Part shown: piece after piece, positions 1 through 8,420 of the stretch
Layout of the letters: each line of letters starts with the position of its first letter
Position numbering within the stretch: the first letter of the stretch is position 1
Assembly (NCBI RefSeq): GCF_003461625.1
Contig: NZ_QTXL01000007.1
Coordinates: 94,272 to 158,271, forward strand
DNA from: Clostridium sp. AF15-31
GTDB lineage: Bacteria; Bacillota; Clostridia; Lachnospirales; Lachnospiraceae
DNA length: 64,000 nt
Reading direction: 5' to 3'
Made by a program: the position numbers and the translations under genes
Notes under the pieces: generated by a model
Database searches by the model: none
The model's input: the letters and a program-made list of their open reading frames with translations, nothing else
Told to the model about the DNA's origin: nothing

Positions 1-1
1 T

Positions 2-1408
2 GAAGGAATTACAGAATATACAGATGGTGTATCTTCCGTATCCGATGGTATTGGTCAGGTAAAAGATGGCGCGGACAGCTTATATCAGGGTTCCTTAACT
101 CTGGCACAGGGTGTTGATTCTGCAACAACAGGTGCCGGCACATTAAAAGCAGCATTCGAAGGTGAAAATGGTATCTTATCCGGTTCCAAGCAGATCAGCG
201 ACGGGCTTGCAACATTAAACAAAGCCGTAAAGGGAATCGAACTTCCAACCAAGACAGAATTAAGTGATAAAGAAAAGAAAGCAATCAAGAGCACGATCAC
301 AGAGAATATTACAAATAACCTGACAGCAAACAAGGATAAGATTGCGGATGGTGTTGATAAGGATGCTGTAACAGCAGAGGCACAGAAGAATGGTAAAGCA
401 GCAGCACCTTCTAAGGAATCCGTTGTAAAAGAGGCACAGGCAGCAGCACCTTCCGCTGATACAGTTGCAGCAGAAGCACAGGCAGCAGCACCTTCCGCTT
501 CTACGGTAGCAGCAGAGGCACAGGCAGCAGCACCTTCATCATCAACAGTAGCATCCGAAGCATCTGGTCAGTTTGCAACTTATTTCCAGGAATTTGTATC
601 CGCATATGCACAGATGACAGGTTCCCAGCCGGATGATGCAACACTTGCTGCATTACAGGGAGCGTTTGCAACTGCATATGGTGATGTATATGGAGCAGCT
701 TATAAGTCAGGATATGGTACAGCTTATGGTTCCGGTTACAAATCCGGTTACGGTACAGCTTATGGCACAGCTTATACATCCGGCTACAGCACAGCATACG
801 GTACAGCATATACCAATGCTTTCACAGCAGGTTATGGCAGTGCGTATGGTACAGCTTATCAGTCTGCATATGGTACAGCTTATGTAGAAGGTTATAAGTC
901 AGGATATGCAACAGCATATCAGGATGGTCTTTCTTATGGTGCGAATCTGGTACTTGGCAAGCTGAGTTCATTCTCCGGACAGATCACAACTCTGAAGAAG
1001 AGTGTAGACGCCCTGGCAACTGGTGCATCAGCACTGAACACAGGCCTTGGCAAGGTATATACAGGCACTTCTGATCTGTATAATGGTATGGTTAAGTTGA
1101 ATGGTGGTGCAGGCAGCCTTACAAAGGGTGCAAATACTCTGAAAGAAGGAGCAGGCACATTAAAGGATGGCGCATCAAAGCTGACAGATGCAAGTGGTGA
1201 CTTAAAGGATGGCAGCAAGCAGTTATCAGATGGTACAGATAAGATCGTTGATGCAGTAAATGACGCAGAAAAGGATCTGGATTCTCTGTCAGAAAAGTGC
1301 GATAAGGTCATCAAGGCCGGTGAAGCTTATGAATCCTTCGGTGGAATCTCAGATGATATGAAGGGTAGTGTTAAGTTTATCATCAAGACCGATTCGATCA
1401 GCAAATAA
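2..1408 (+). CDS. C-terminal 468 residues of a repeat-rich envelope protein (MMPL/RND- or YhgE/Pip-like), 5' end outside window
   Basis: The reading frame is open from the first bases, so the gene starts upstream. The visible part has no membrane segment. It begins and ends with short repeats of the form xLxDGxxxL (for example KDGASKL, KDGSKQLSDGTDK), typical of the extracytoplasmic coiled coils in YhgE/Pip proteins and in clostridial MMPL-type exporters. Between them are about three 14-residue repeats beginning EAQAAAPS (residues about 126-200) and a striking Tyr/Gly/Ala/Ser tract (about 225-311) with Tyr recurring about every four residues. The end, VKFIIKTDSISK, follows a SFGGISDDM segment; I associate such an ending with MMPL-type proteins, but from memory only. 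The TetR/ABC exporter genes follow after a long spacer. Membership in a transporter is inference; a stand-alone surface protein is possible. Confidence 0.55.
   Translation, partial: EGITEYTDGVSSVSDGIGQVKDGADSLYQGSLTLAQGVDSATTGAGTLKAAFEGENGILSGSKQISDGLATLNKAVKGIELPTKTELSDKEKKAIKSTITENITNNLTANKDKIADGVDKDAVTAEAQKNGKAAAPSKESVVKEAQAAAPSADTVAAEAQAAAPSASTVAAEAQAAAPSSSTVASEASGQFATYFQEFVSAYAQMTGSQPDDATLAALQGAFATAYGDVYGAAYKSGYGTAYGSGYKSGYGTAYGTAYTSGYSTAYGTAYTNAFTAGYGSAYGTAYQSAYGTAYVEGYKSGYATAYQDGLSYGANLVLGKLSSFSGQITTLKKSVDALATGASALNTGLGKVYTGTSDLYNGMVKLNGGAGSLTKGANTLKEGAGTLKDGASKLTDASGDLKDGSKQLSDGTDKIVDAVNDAEKDLDSLSEKCDKVIKAGEAYESFGGISDDMKGSVKFIIKTDSISK
431..556 (+). repeat. Three tandem 42-bp in-frame repeats encoding EAQAAAPS-type units
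   Basis: Units start at 431, 473 and 515. Each encodes 14 residues of the pattern EAQAAAPSxxTVAx. Degenerate flanking units start at 377 and 557. The period is a multiple of three, so copy-number change would keep the frame. Confidence 0.85.
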
Positions 1409-1529
1409 TTAATAAATGAAAATCGTTTGCCCTATAAAAAGCATTGGTTGAATTTTGTTTACGATTTAAGACAAAAGGATACCTTGTTAGGACATCCGAA
1501 GTAGGAAAAAAGAATATAGTTTGACATAG

Positions 1530-1592
1530 GGGCTCCGGTTTCGCATGTTTTTCAATGAATCAATCCTTGAATATATGCCGGAGCCCTTTTAA
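1530..1592 (+). terminator. Hairpin with T tract downstream of the envelope gene
   Basis: GGGCTCCGG (1530-1538) pairs with CCGGAGCCC (1578-1586), followed by TTTTAAT. The loop is unusually long (39 nt), so its efficiency as an intrinsic terminator is uncertain. Confidence 0.55.
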
Positions 1593-1604
1593 TGTGTACT
1601 AAGT

Positions 1605-1860
1605 GCATTTCCGGTTTTATATTCTGAATATGCCGATTACTTCCTCTTGATAAAATCTCTACATGAGACGCACTTGTTTTTCTATTTGAAACACATGCCT
1701 GATTCACACCTGCTCCGTGCTAACTCGCTCTTCGAGCTCAAACAAGCACCCGCAGGTGTTGGCAATGTGTTTCGCATAACGAAAAACTGCGTGAATGTCG
1801 TCATGTAGAGGTTTTATTATACGGAAGCAACGGCAATTATGTTATATGAACCGGAAATGC
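1605..1860 (-). repeat. Long inverted repeat (family B hairpin), about 256 bp
   Basis: The left arm (1605-1715) and right arm (1751-1860) are imperfect reverse complements over about 110 bp; the outer ends are GCATTTCCGG and CCGGAAATGC. The apex (1717-1749), read on the minus strand, is GTGCT-TGTTTGAG-CTCGAAGAG-CGAGTT-AGCAC. This is the module found at 15.3, 51.4 and 51.6 kb. The right half recurs alone at 6181-6302. It fills most of the 620-bp gap between the envelope gene and tetR, and no coding region is visible in it. Confidence 0.8.
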
Positions 1861-1936
1861 CTGTTGCAGCATGGAAAGGCGTCAGGCAGATTTAATGTTT
1901 AGCCGGAAATACAGAGGCTATTATATAAAAAAGGGG

Positions 1937-1978
1937 TTGACATATATACAGTTTAGATGTAACATAACGATGTTATGT
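1937..1978 (+). promoter_or_regulatory. tetR promoter with overlapping TetR operator
   Basis: TTGACA (1937-1942), 17 bp, TAACAT (1960-1965) forms a promoter 50 bp upstream of the tetR ribosome binding site. A perfect 7-3-7 palindrome, ACATAAC-GAT-GTTATGT (1962-1978), overlaps the -10 box. The same palindrome, in the same place relative to the -10 box, precedes the ABC transporter genes, which points to autoregulation. Confidence 0.8.
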
Positions 1979-2027
1979 GAATGACTGTTCATATGTTGAA
2001 ATGGAATAAAACTGGTGGTGAGATGAG

Positions 2028-2651
2028 ATGAAGGACGATCGGGAGACAAAAGAAAAGCTGCTTGCAAGTGCAGAGCATGAATTTATGGAGAAGGGCTATC
2101 AGGGTGCATCCCTCCGTAATATCTGTAAGAATGCAGGTGTGACGACCGGTGCATTATATTTCTTCTTTAAAGATAAAGATGATATATTTGCTTCACTGGT
2201 GGCACCGGTGCTTGGAAGTATCCGTACGATGATGGAAGCACATATGCAGCAGGAGTTGCAGGAGGTAAAAGGCGAGCTTCAGGAGGGGAAGGATGATTTC
2301 AGCGATGACATCTATGCATCCCGGCGGATCATTCATGAACTGTATCAGAATTATGACCGGGTACAGCTTCTGCTGACAAAGAGTCAGGGATCAAGTCTTG
2401 CAGGATGTATTGATGAATTTGTGGCATTTACAGAGAAGAATTACCGGATGCTGGCAGACGCACAGGCAAAGGTGTGTGGAGTTGCTGCACCGGATGATTA
2501 TACGATACACTGGATGGCACATATGCAGATCGATGCATTTGTCCATCTGCTGACACATGAATCCGATGAAGAAAAAGCAGTTGCCCATCTGGGAGACATA
2601 TTGAAATATCTGCTTGCCGGATGGTATGCACTGTTTCAGAGAGATGAATAG
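2028..2651 (+). CDS. TetR/AcrR-family transcriptional regulator
   Basis: The protein has 207 residues, usual for TetR repressors. The N-terminal helix-turn-helix lies at about residues 25-55, with the typical GASLRNICKNAGVTTGALY and the following F-x-x-K-D-D-I-F. The remainder is a helical ligand-binding domain with no recognisable ligand signature. It starts at the ATG behind GGTGGTGAGATG. A palindromic operator overlaps its own promoter, and an identical one overlaps the promoter of the downstream ABC exporter genes. The simplest reading is a repressor of both units, released by the exporter's substrate. Family assignment is secure; regulation is inferred from the paired operators. Confidence 0.93.
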   Translation: MKDDRETKEKLLASAEHEFMEKGYQGASLRNICKNAGVTTGALYFFFKDKDDIFASLVAPVLGSIRTMMEAHMQQELQEVKGELQEGKDDFSDDIYASRRIIHELYQNYDRVQLLLTKSQGSSLAGCIDEFVAFTEKNYRMLADAQAKVCGVAAPDDYTIHWMAHMQIDAFVHLLTHESDEEKAVAHLGDILKYLLAGWYALFQRDE

Positions 2652-2679
2652 ATAACAAAAAGCTATGTGAAATTTTATT

Positions 2680-2721
2680 TTGCATAGCTAAAAAAATGAT
2701 AACAACATAACGGTGTTATGT
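2680..2721 (+). promoter_or_regulatory. ABC exporter promoter with TetR operator
   Basis: TTGCAT (2680-2685), 17 bp, CAACAT (2703-2708) is overlapped by ACATAAC-GGT-GTTATGT (2705-2721). Operator half-sites, spacing and position over the -10 box are the same as upstream of tetR. Confidence 0.75.
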
Positions 2722-2750
2722 AAGCGAAAAAATAACAGGAGGAAGCGAGT

Positions 2751-3452
2751 ATGTATTTAGAGGTATCAGATGTAAAAAAAAGTTATGGAGAAGGTGGAAG
2801 CTACATACAGGTTTTAAAGGGAGTATCCCTTCAGGTAAAGCAGGGCGATATGTGTGTCATTCAGGGAACCAGTGGTTCCGGTAAGTCTACGTTATTGAAC
2901 TGTATCGGTGGACTGGATACGATCGAATCCGGTTCGATCAAGGTAGACGGAACCGAGATCGCAGGCATGAAAGCAGATGAATTATCTGACTACCGAAGAG
3001 ATTATCTGGGATTTATCTTCCAGTTCTATAATCTGGTACCGAACCTTACCGTGCGGGAGAATATACAGGTCTGTGAATATCTGACAGATCAGCCGCTTAA
3101 TATGGATGAGCTGCTTGAGATACTGGGACTGACAGAGCATCAGAATAAGTTTCCGGCACAGTTGTCAGGTGGTCAGCAGCAGAGATGTGCGATCGCAAGA
3201 GCACTGATCAAAAATCCGAAGCTGCTCTTATGTGATGAACCGACTGGAGCACTCGATTCCAAGACATCAAGGGATATCCTGATCCTTCTGGAGAAGATCA
3301 ATGCGACCTATGGAACGACAATGCTGATCGTAACGCATAATAATTCCATTAAGAATATGGTCGATCAGGTCGTGATCGTAAAGGATGGTCAGATCAGGAA
3401 AGATTATTACAATGAGACAAAGGTACCGGCAGCAGAATTGGAGGATTTATAA
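2751..3452 (+). CDS. ABC transporter ATP-binding protein (MacB/LolD type)
   Basis: This 233-residue nucleotide-binding subunit powers the permease encoded directly downstream. Walker A is GTSGSGKST (39-47), the Q-loop glutamine is Q91, the signature is LSGGQ (138-142) and Walker B is LLLCDEP (158-164) with catalytic E163; a switch histidine follows in the VTHN segment. Length and motifs fit the MacB/LolD branch, which works with FtsX-like permeases in efflux or lipoprotein/peptide export rather than import. The start is the ATG behind AGGAGGAAGCG. It is followed after 1 bp by the permease start, and the permease RBS lies inside this gene, so the two are translationally linked. Confidence 0.95.
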   Translation: MYLEVSDVKKSYGEGGSYIQVLKGVSLQVKQGDMCVIQGTSGSGKSTLLNCIGGLDTIESGSIKVDGTEIAGMKADELSDYRRDYLGFIFQFYNLVPNLTVRENIQVCEYLTDQPLNMDELLEILGLTEHQNKFPAQLSGGQQQRCAIARALIKNPKLLLCDEPTGALDSKTSRDILILLEKINATYGTTMLIVTHNNSIKNMVDQVVIVKDGQIRKDYYNETKVPAAELEDL

Positions 3453-3453
3453 G

Positions 3454-5964
3454 ATGCAGAAAGTATTGAGAAAAAGGATTTGGAGAGATTTCAAAAGCAA
3501 CCTTCCAAGATATCTGGCATTGTCCCTTCTGATCATACTTGCCATGTATCTGGTAGTCAGTCTGGTCGGTGCGGCAGAAACGATCATTCGCGGAAGTGAG
3601 AATGCTGACAGCAGACAGTGTGTTGAGGATGGAGATTTTTCACTGTTTGTACCGATGAAGGATGAAGAAATGGAAGATTTGGAGGCGGATGGAGTGACGA
3701 TCGAGCCACAGTTCTATATGGACTATGAGATTGACGAAGATCACACGATCCGTATCTTTGCAAACAGGGATGAGGTCAACAGGATCGATCTGGTAAAGGG
3801 CACACTTGCAGAAAAGGGAAATGAGCTGGTGGTAGAACGCCAGTTTGCAGAGAAGAATGATATATCAGCAGGTGATGTGATTACATTTGGCGGACGGGAA
3901 TTTACCGTTACCGGAATCGGTACAACACCGGATTATGATAACGTATTAAAATCTCTGGGAGATACCGGATGCGACTGCCTGCATTTTGGTACAGGATTTG
4001 TTGCAGCTGATGTATACGATACACTTCGTGCGGAAGAAAAAAGTATAAAGTCAGAGGAATATTATTATGCATACCGGTTAAATGGTGCTATGACGGATGA
4101 TGAATTAAAAGACCGCCTGGAGAAGCTGGAATTTACATCCGGAGATGTAGAAGATCCGTTTTTTCAGGAATACTGGGATCGTACGATGGGAAAGAAGGAC
4201 GATCTGACAAATGGTATTCAGGAGCTGTTAGATGGAGCAAAAGAGTTAAAGGAGCTTAAGGCATTTGAAGATGGAATTATAGAATATACAGACGGAACAA
4301 AAGAAGCTGAAGATGGTTCCAATGAACTGCTGGATGGTATTCAGGAGTTAAAGGATGAGACAGATGATATGATCGATGACATCTTCTCAGAGGATGCACA
4401 GAACCTTATGACTTTTGTAAAGGCAGGGGATAATGCGAGAATTCAGGCGGCTTCCGGTGATCAGGAATTATACCGGAGCGTTGGTACGATCGCAGGTGCG
4501 ATCCTGTTGATCCTGATCTCTTATGTATTATCAGTGTTCGTTGTACATTCGATCGATCAGGAAAGTGCCGTTATCGGTGCGTTATATGCACTTGGGGTAA
4601 AGAGAAAGAATCTGATGGCACATTATGTAACACTCCCGACTGTGATCACATTTGTTTCAGGTCTGATCGGAACACTGCTTGGATATTCAAGCCTTGGTGT
4701 GCCAATCCAGATGCAGGACTGCTACAACTATTATTCCCTTCCGGATCTGGATGTTATCTATATGCCATATCTGTTCATTTATGGAATCGTGGTTCCACCG
4801 GTTATTTCTATAATCGTTAATTCACTGGTTATCCGAAAGAGGCTGTCGAAGCCGGTTCTTACAATGATCAGGAATGAGCAGAAGGTTGGTAATGGTAAGG
4901 ATATAAAGCTTGGAAATATGAGCTTCATGAATCTGTTCAAGATCCGCCAGATGCTTCGTGAGAGCCGTACCGGATTTACGGTAGTATTTGGAATGTTTGT
5001 AAGTCTTCTGCTGGCGATGATGTCACTGGAGATATATACTTACTGTGCGAATGTAAATCGTGATTATGTAAATGATACAAAGTATGAGTATATGTATACC
5101 TACAAATATCCGACAGAGGAAGTTCCGGAAGGTGGATATGAGGCATATGCAAAGACACTGAAAAAGAAAATTTACGGTTACAACTTTGACATAACAGTTA
5201 TGGGACTGACAGAGAATAATCCGTTCTTTGATGTGAATCTGTCAGATTCATCCAGTAAGGTTGCGATCAGTTCTTCGATCGCTTACAAATACGGTCTGGA
5301 TGTTGGTGATACTCTGACACTAAAGGATGATGAAGCAGATAAGATCTATGCATTTGAGATCTCATCTGTTGCGCAGTATGCTCCATCCTTTATGGTATTT
5401 ATGCCATATGACAAGGCGCTTGAGTTATTCGACGAACCGGAGGATTATTTCAATGTTGTATTTTCCGACCATGCACTCGATGTCGAGACCGGAAGATTAT
5501 ATGCAACAACGACAAAGACCGATGTGAAGAAGGCTGCCGGTATCTTCTCGGATATAATGCAGGGAATGATCCTTACAATTGGAGGAGTATCTGTTCTGAT
5601 CTTCATTGTTGTTATGTATCTGATGATGAAGGTTATGATAGATCGGTCTTCTTTCAACATTGCGTTGATTAAGATCTTCGGATACCGGAATAAGGAAGTG
5701 AAGAAGATGTATCTGGATGGTAATTTCTATATCATAACGATAGGAGCATTGATTTCGATTCCACTGACCAAATGGATCATGGATATGGCTTATGAGCCTG
5801 CCTTTGTTCCGAATATTGCCTGTGGCATCGACAAGTCCTTCCCATTCTGGATGTACCTTGCCATCTTCGCAGGTATCCTGATCCTGTACTTCATCATCAA
5901 CCATCTGCTGATCCGCAGAATCCGCAAGATGGTGCCTGCTGAAGTGCTGAAGAACAGAGAGTAG
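3454..5964 (+). CDS. ABC transporter permease, FtsX/MacB-like, with coiled-coil insertion
   Basis: The membrane subunit has 836 residues. I chose the ATG 9 bp behind GGAGG and 1 bp after the ATPase stop; a longer in-frame version would overlap the ATPase gene. One membrane segment near residues 20-42 is followed by a large extracytoplasmic domain, three segments in the middle (about 345-460), a second extracytoplasmic region after about 540, and three more segments at the C-terminus. This is the duplicated FtsX arrangement. The first external domain holds repeats such as IQELLDGAKEL and EDGSNELLDGI, of the same kind as in the envelope protein at the left end of the window. Export of a lipophilic or peptide substrate is likely; the substrate is unknown. 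Confidence 0.88.
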   Translation: MQKVLRKRIWRDFKSNLPRYLALSLLIILAMYLVVSLVGAAETIIRGSENADSRQCVEDGDFSLFVPMKDEEMEDLEADGVTIEPQFYMDYEIDEDHTIRIFANRDEVNRIDLVKGTLAEKGNELVVERQFAEKNDISAGDVITFGGREFTVTGIGTTPDYDNVLKSLGDTGCDCLHFGTGFVAADVYDTLRAEEKSIKSEEYYYAYRLNGAMTDDELKDRLEKLEFTSGDVEDPFFQEYWDRTMGKKDDLTNGIQELLDGAKELKELKAFEDGIIEYTDGTKEAEDGSNELLDGIQELKDETDDMIDDIFSEDAQNLMTFVKAGDNARIQAASGDQELYRSVGTIAGAILLILISYVLSVFVVHSIDQESAVIGALYALGVKRKNLMAHYVTLPTVITFVSGLIGTLLGYSSLGVPIQMQDCYNYYSLPDLDVIYMPYLFIYGIVVPPVISIIVNSLVIRKRLSKPVLTMIRNEQKVGNGKDIKLGNMSFMNLFKIRQMLRESRTGFTVVFGMFVSLLLAMMSLEIYTYCANVNRDYVNDTKYEYMYTYKYPTEEVPEGGYEAYAKTLKKKIYGYNFDITVMGLTENNPFFDVNLSDSSSKVAISSSIAYKYGLDVGDTLTLKDDEADKIYAFEISSVAQYAPSFMVFMPYDKALELFDEPEDYFNVVFSDHALDVETGRLYATTTKTDVKKAAGIFSDIMQGMILTIGGVSVLIFIVVMYLMMKVMIDRSSFNIALIKIFGYRNKEVKKMYLDGNFYIITIGALISIPLTKWIMDMAYEPAFVPNIACGIDKSFPFWMYLAIFAGILILYFIINHLLIRRIRKMVPAEVLKNRE

Positions 5965-6159
5965 TAATTGCGAACATATAAGTTTTAATGTGAATGAGCT
6001 CGCTTGATATTACCAAGCAGGGGACGCTTTCGCTCGTTTCGGTCTGCAGCGGTACTAAGATGCCGCATATGCGCCATCTAAGGACCGGCGACCTCAAATG
6101 CCCCTGTCTCGGTAATTCAACGAGCTCATTCATAATTTAAGCTGAGAAGTTCGCAATTA
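5965..6159 (+). repeat. Long inverted repeat at gene end (family A hairpin), 195 bp
   Basis: TAATTGCGAAC (5965-5975), directly after the permease stop, pairs with GTTCGCAATTA (6149-6159). The arms continue through GAATGAGCTCG / CGAGCTCATTC and CAGGGG / CCCCTG. The apex is CGGTACTAAGATG (6050-6062) against CATCTAAGGACCG (6075-6087), with an A-G mismatch inside the otherwise paired CGGTAC/GGACCG. The same apex occurs at 36.6, 60.9 and (short form) 19.8 kb. Confidence 0.8.
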
Positions 6160-6180
6160 TTCTTTTTCGCCCAGTATTAT

Positions 6181-6302
6181 AGCTCAAACAAGCACCCGCA
6201 GACGATGGCAATGTGTTTCGCATAACGAAAAACTTCGTGAGTGTCTCATGCAGGGGGATTATGTGGAAGTAATACCAGTTATGATGTAAGAACCGGAAAT
6301 GC
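6181..6302 (-). repeat. Half copy of the 1.6-kb family B element
   Basis: The stretch from AGCTCAAACAAGCACCC to AACCGGAAATGC closely follows the right half of the element at 1605-1860, including the inner TTTCGCATAACGAAA. The left arm is missing, so this copy cannot fold into the long hairpin. Confidence 0.75.
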
Positions 6303-6493
6303 TTGTTGCGTTCATATAATTAAGATGTTACAGCAGATATAAGATAAGAGCAAAAAGGCGGTTGTGTTGAAAAGACAGGTTGTGGTAAACTGGCATTGCA
6401 GGCAGGTGGATCAGGTATAGCGTAAAGAGAGTCTCAGGATGGAAGTGAGATATGGCACATGCCTGCGGATAGTATATATCAGGAGGATATTGC

Positions 6494-7783
6494 ATGTTAT
6501 TAATAAAGAACGGCAGGGTCGTTGATCCTGTGACAAATACAGATCGGAAGCTGGATGTGCTGGTTGATGGTGCGGTGATCACAGAAGTGGAACAGCAGAT
6601 AGATCCGGAAGCATGCAGGGAAAAGTATGGTACAGATGATATTTGCGTGATCGATGCGGAAGGTCTGGTGGTTGCACCGGGGCTGGTCGATACACATGTA
6701 CATTTCAGAGATCCGGGCTTTACTTATAAAGAGGACATCGAGACCGGAGCAGAGGCTGCCGCTTATGGCGGATTTACGACGGTTATCTGTATGGCAAATA
6801 CGAAGCCGGCAGTTGATAATGTAGAGACACTTGAGTATATTCAGAGAAAAGGGGAAACGACTGGGATCCATGTGATCCAGACGGCGACCGTTACAAAGGA
6901 TCTGAAGGGAAAAGAACTTGTAGATATGGAACTGCTGGCAGAACATGGTGCTGCCGGATTTACAGATGATGGTATCCCGATCATGGATGAAGAAGTCTTA
7001 ACGGAGGCAATGCTTCGTGCGAAAGCGCTTGATCTGCCGATTAGTCTGCATGAAGAAGATCCTGCATTTGTAAAAGGTGCAGGTGTGAATATGGGAGCCG
7101 TATCCGAGCAGCTTGGCTATGGTGGGGCTTCCAGAACAGCAGAGGATGTCATGGTCGCAAGAGACTGTATCCTTGCCCTTCATACAGGAGCATCTGTCTG
7201 TATTCAGCATATCAGTTCCGGAAATTCCGTTGAGTTAGTAAGGCTGGCAAAGAAGCTTGGTGCGGATGTTCATGCAGAAGCAACACCACATCATTTTACA
7301 CTGACAGAGGATGCAGTTCTGACCTATGGAACAATGGCAAGAATGAACCCACCGGTCAGAGAAGAAGCGGACCGGTTGAAGATCATTGAAGGTATTCAGG
7401 ACGGCACGATCGATATGATCGTAACCGATCATGCACCGCACAGTGCAGAAGAGAAGGCACGTCCGATGGCACAGGCACCGAGTGGGATCACAGGCCTTGA
7501 GACATCACTGGCACTGGGAATCCGTTCACTGGTACAGCCGGGCTACATCACACTTATGAAGCTTATGGAGCTGATGAGTAAGAACCCGATGGAGTTCTAC
7601 CGGATGACACCGGGCAGCATCCAGGCGGGAGCGCCGGCTGATATTGTGATATTTGGAGAAAATGAAGAATGGACCGTTGAACATTTCCATTCCAAAGCCT
7701 CGAATTCACCGTTTTTTGGTTGGACACTTCCGGGAAAGCTTCATTACACGATCTGCAACGGTAAGATCGTAGCAGAGAACTAG
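6494..7783 (+). CDS. pyrC: Dihydroorotase
   Basis: It catalyses the reversible cyclisation of N-carbamoyl-aspartate to dihydroorotate, step three of pyrimidine synthesis, in the cytoplasm. The protein has 429 residues, normal for the Gram-positive/Aquifex-type class. Metal ligands are visible in DTHVHFRDPG (H68, H70), with the GFTDDG segment that carries the class-typical aspartate. A substrate-contacting MNPPVR segment and the catalytic TDHAPHS motif follow. The start has AGGAGG 7-8 bp upstream. No other pyr gene is nearby, so it is expressed apart from the rest of the pathway here. The next gene is a decayed oxidoreductase. Confidence 0.96.
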   Translation: MLLIKNGRVVDPVTNTDRKLDVLVDGAVITEVEQQIDPEACREKYGTDDICVIDAEGLVVAPGLVDTHVHFRDPGFTYKEDIETGAEAAAYGGFTTVICMANTKPAVDNVETLEYIQRKGETTGIHVIQTATVTKDLKGKELVDMELLAEHGAAGFTDDGIPIMDEEVLTEAMLRAKALDLPISLHEEDPAFVKGAGVNMGAVSEQLGYGGASRTAEDVMVARDCILALHTGASVCIQHISSGNSVELVRLAKKLGADVHAEATPHHFTLTEDAVLTYGTMARMNPPVREEADRLKIIEGIQDGTIDMIVTDHAPHSAEEKARPMAQAPSGITGLETSLALGIRSLVQPGYITLMKLMELMSKNPMEFYRMTPGSIQAGAPADIVIFGENEEWTVEHFHSKASNSPFFGWTLPGKLHYTICNGKIVAEN

Positions 7784-7845
7784 AACACAGGGGATACGGG
7801 TACATACAGGGAATCATACATTTTTTTGTACAGGAGAAAGAAGAA

Positions 7846-8420
7846 ATGGCAAAAGAATTAAGATGGGCAAATCCTTATATGCGGTAGGAAGCTATAAAGA
7901 ATATGATATGAATAATCGTTTCTTTAACATCAATCTTGCCGGTGTGGCATTGCTTGATATCGGAGTATATGCACTCAGTCTGATGCGCAGCTTCATGGCA
8001 GAGACACCGGATCAGGTGATGAGTCAGGTGCGGTTCGCGCCGACAGGGACGGATGAGCAGGCAAGCATCATCCTGATGAATAAAGAACAACAGATGGCAG
8101 CTATTACGCTGTCCATGCATTCAAAGCAGCCAAAGCGTGCAATGATCAGTTGTGAAAAAGGGTATATCGAGATCATGGAATATCCAAGAGCTGATAAAGC
8201 GATTATCGTAGATGCTGCAAGCGGAGCAGTTACACCGGTAGAAGCCGGTGAAACAAAGCGTGCGCTTGAATATGAGATGCGGGATATGGAAGAAGCGGTA
8301 CAGTCCGGAGATGTAAGCCGGATGCAGATGCCTTTTACCAGAGATGTCATGAACATCATGACAGACCTTCGAAAGAACTGGGGCTTAGTCTATCCGGAAG
8401 AATCAGGAAAGACGGAGTAG
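7846..8420 (+). pseudogene. Decayed Gfo/Idh/MocA-family oxidoreductase
   Basis: A good RBS (AGGAGAAAG) precedes ATG 7846, which encodes MAKELRWA, the usual beginning of this family, but the frame stops after 13 codons. The next frame (from 7863) opens with GKSLYAVGS, a piece that in relatives follows the NAD-binding glycine motif. It then jumps directly to MNNRFFNINLAGVALLDIG, which belongs after the Rossmann domain, and continues as a normal C-terminal dimerisation domain to residue 185. The glycine-rich loop and nearly all of the NAD-binding domain are missing. I infer two internal deletions, one causing a frameshift. The 3' end overlaps the convergent luxR-type gene by 18 bp. Confidence 0.8.

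Noticed and set aside
2661..2689. Terminator after tetR (AGCTATG...CATAGCT)
   Set aside because: The 7-bp stem is not followed by a T tract and overlaps the -35 region of the exporter promoter.
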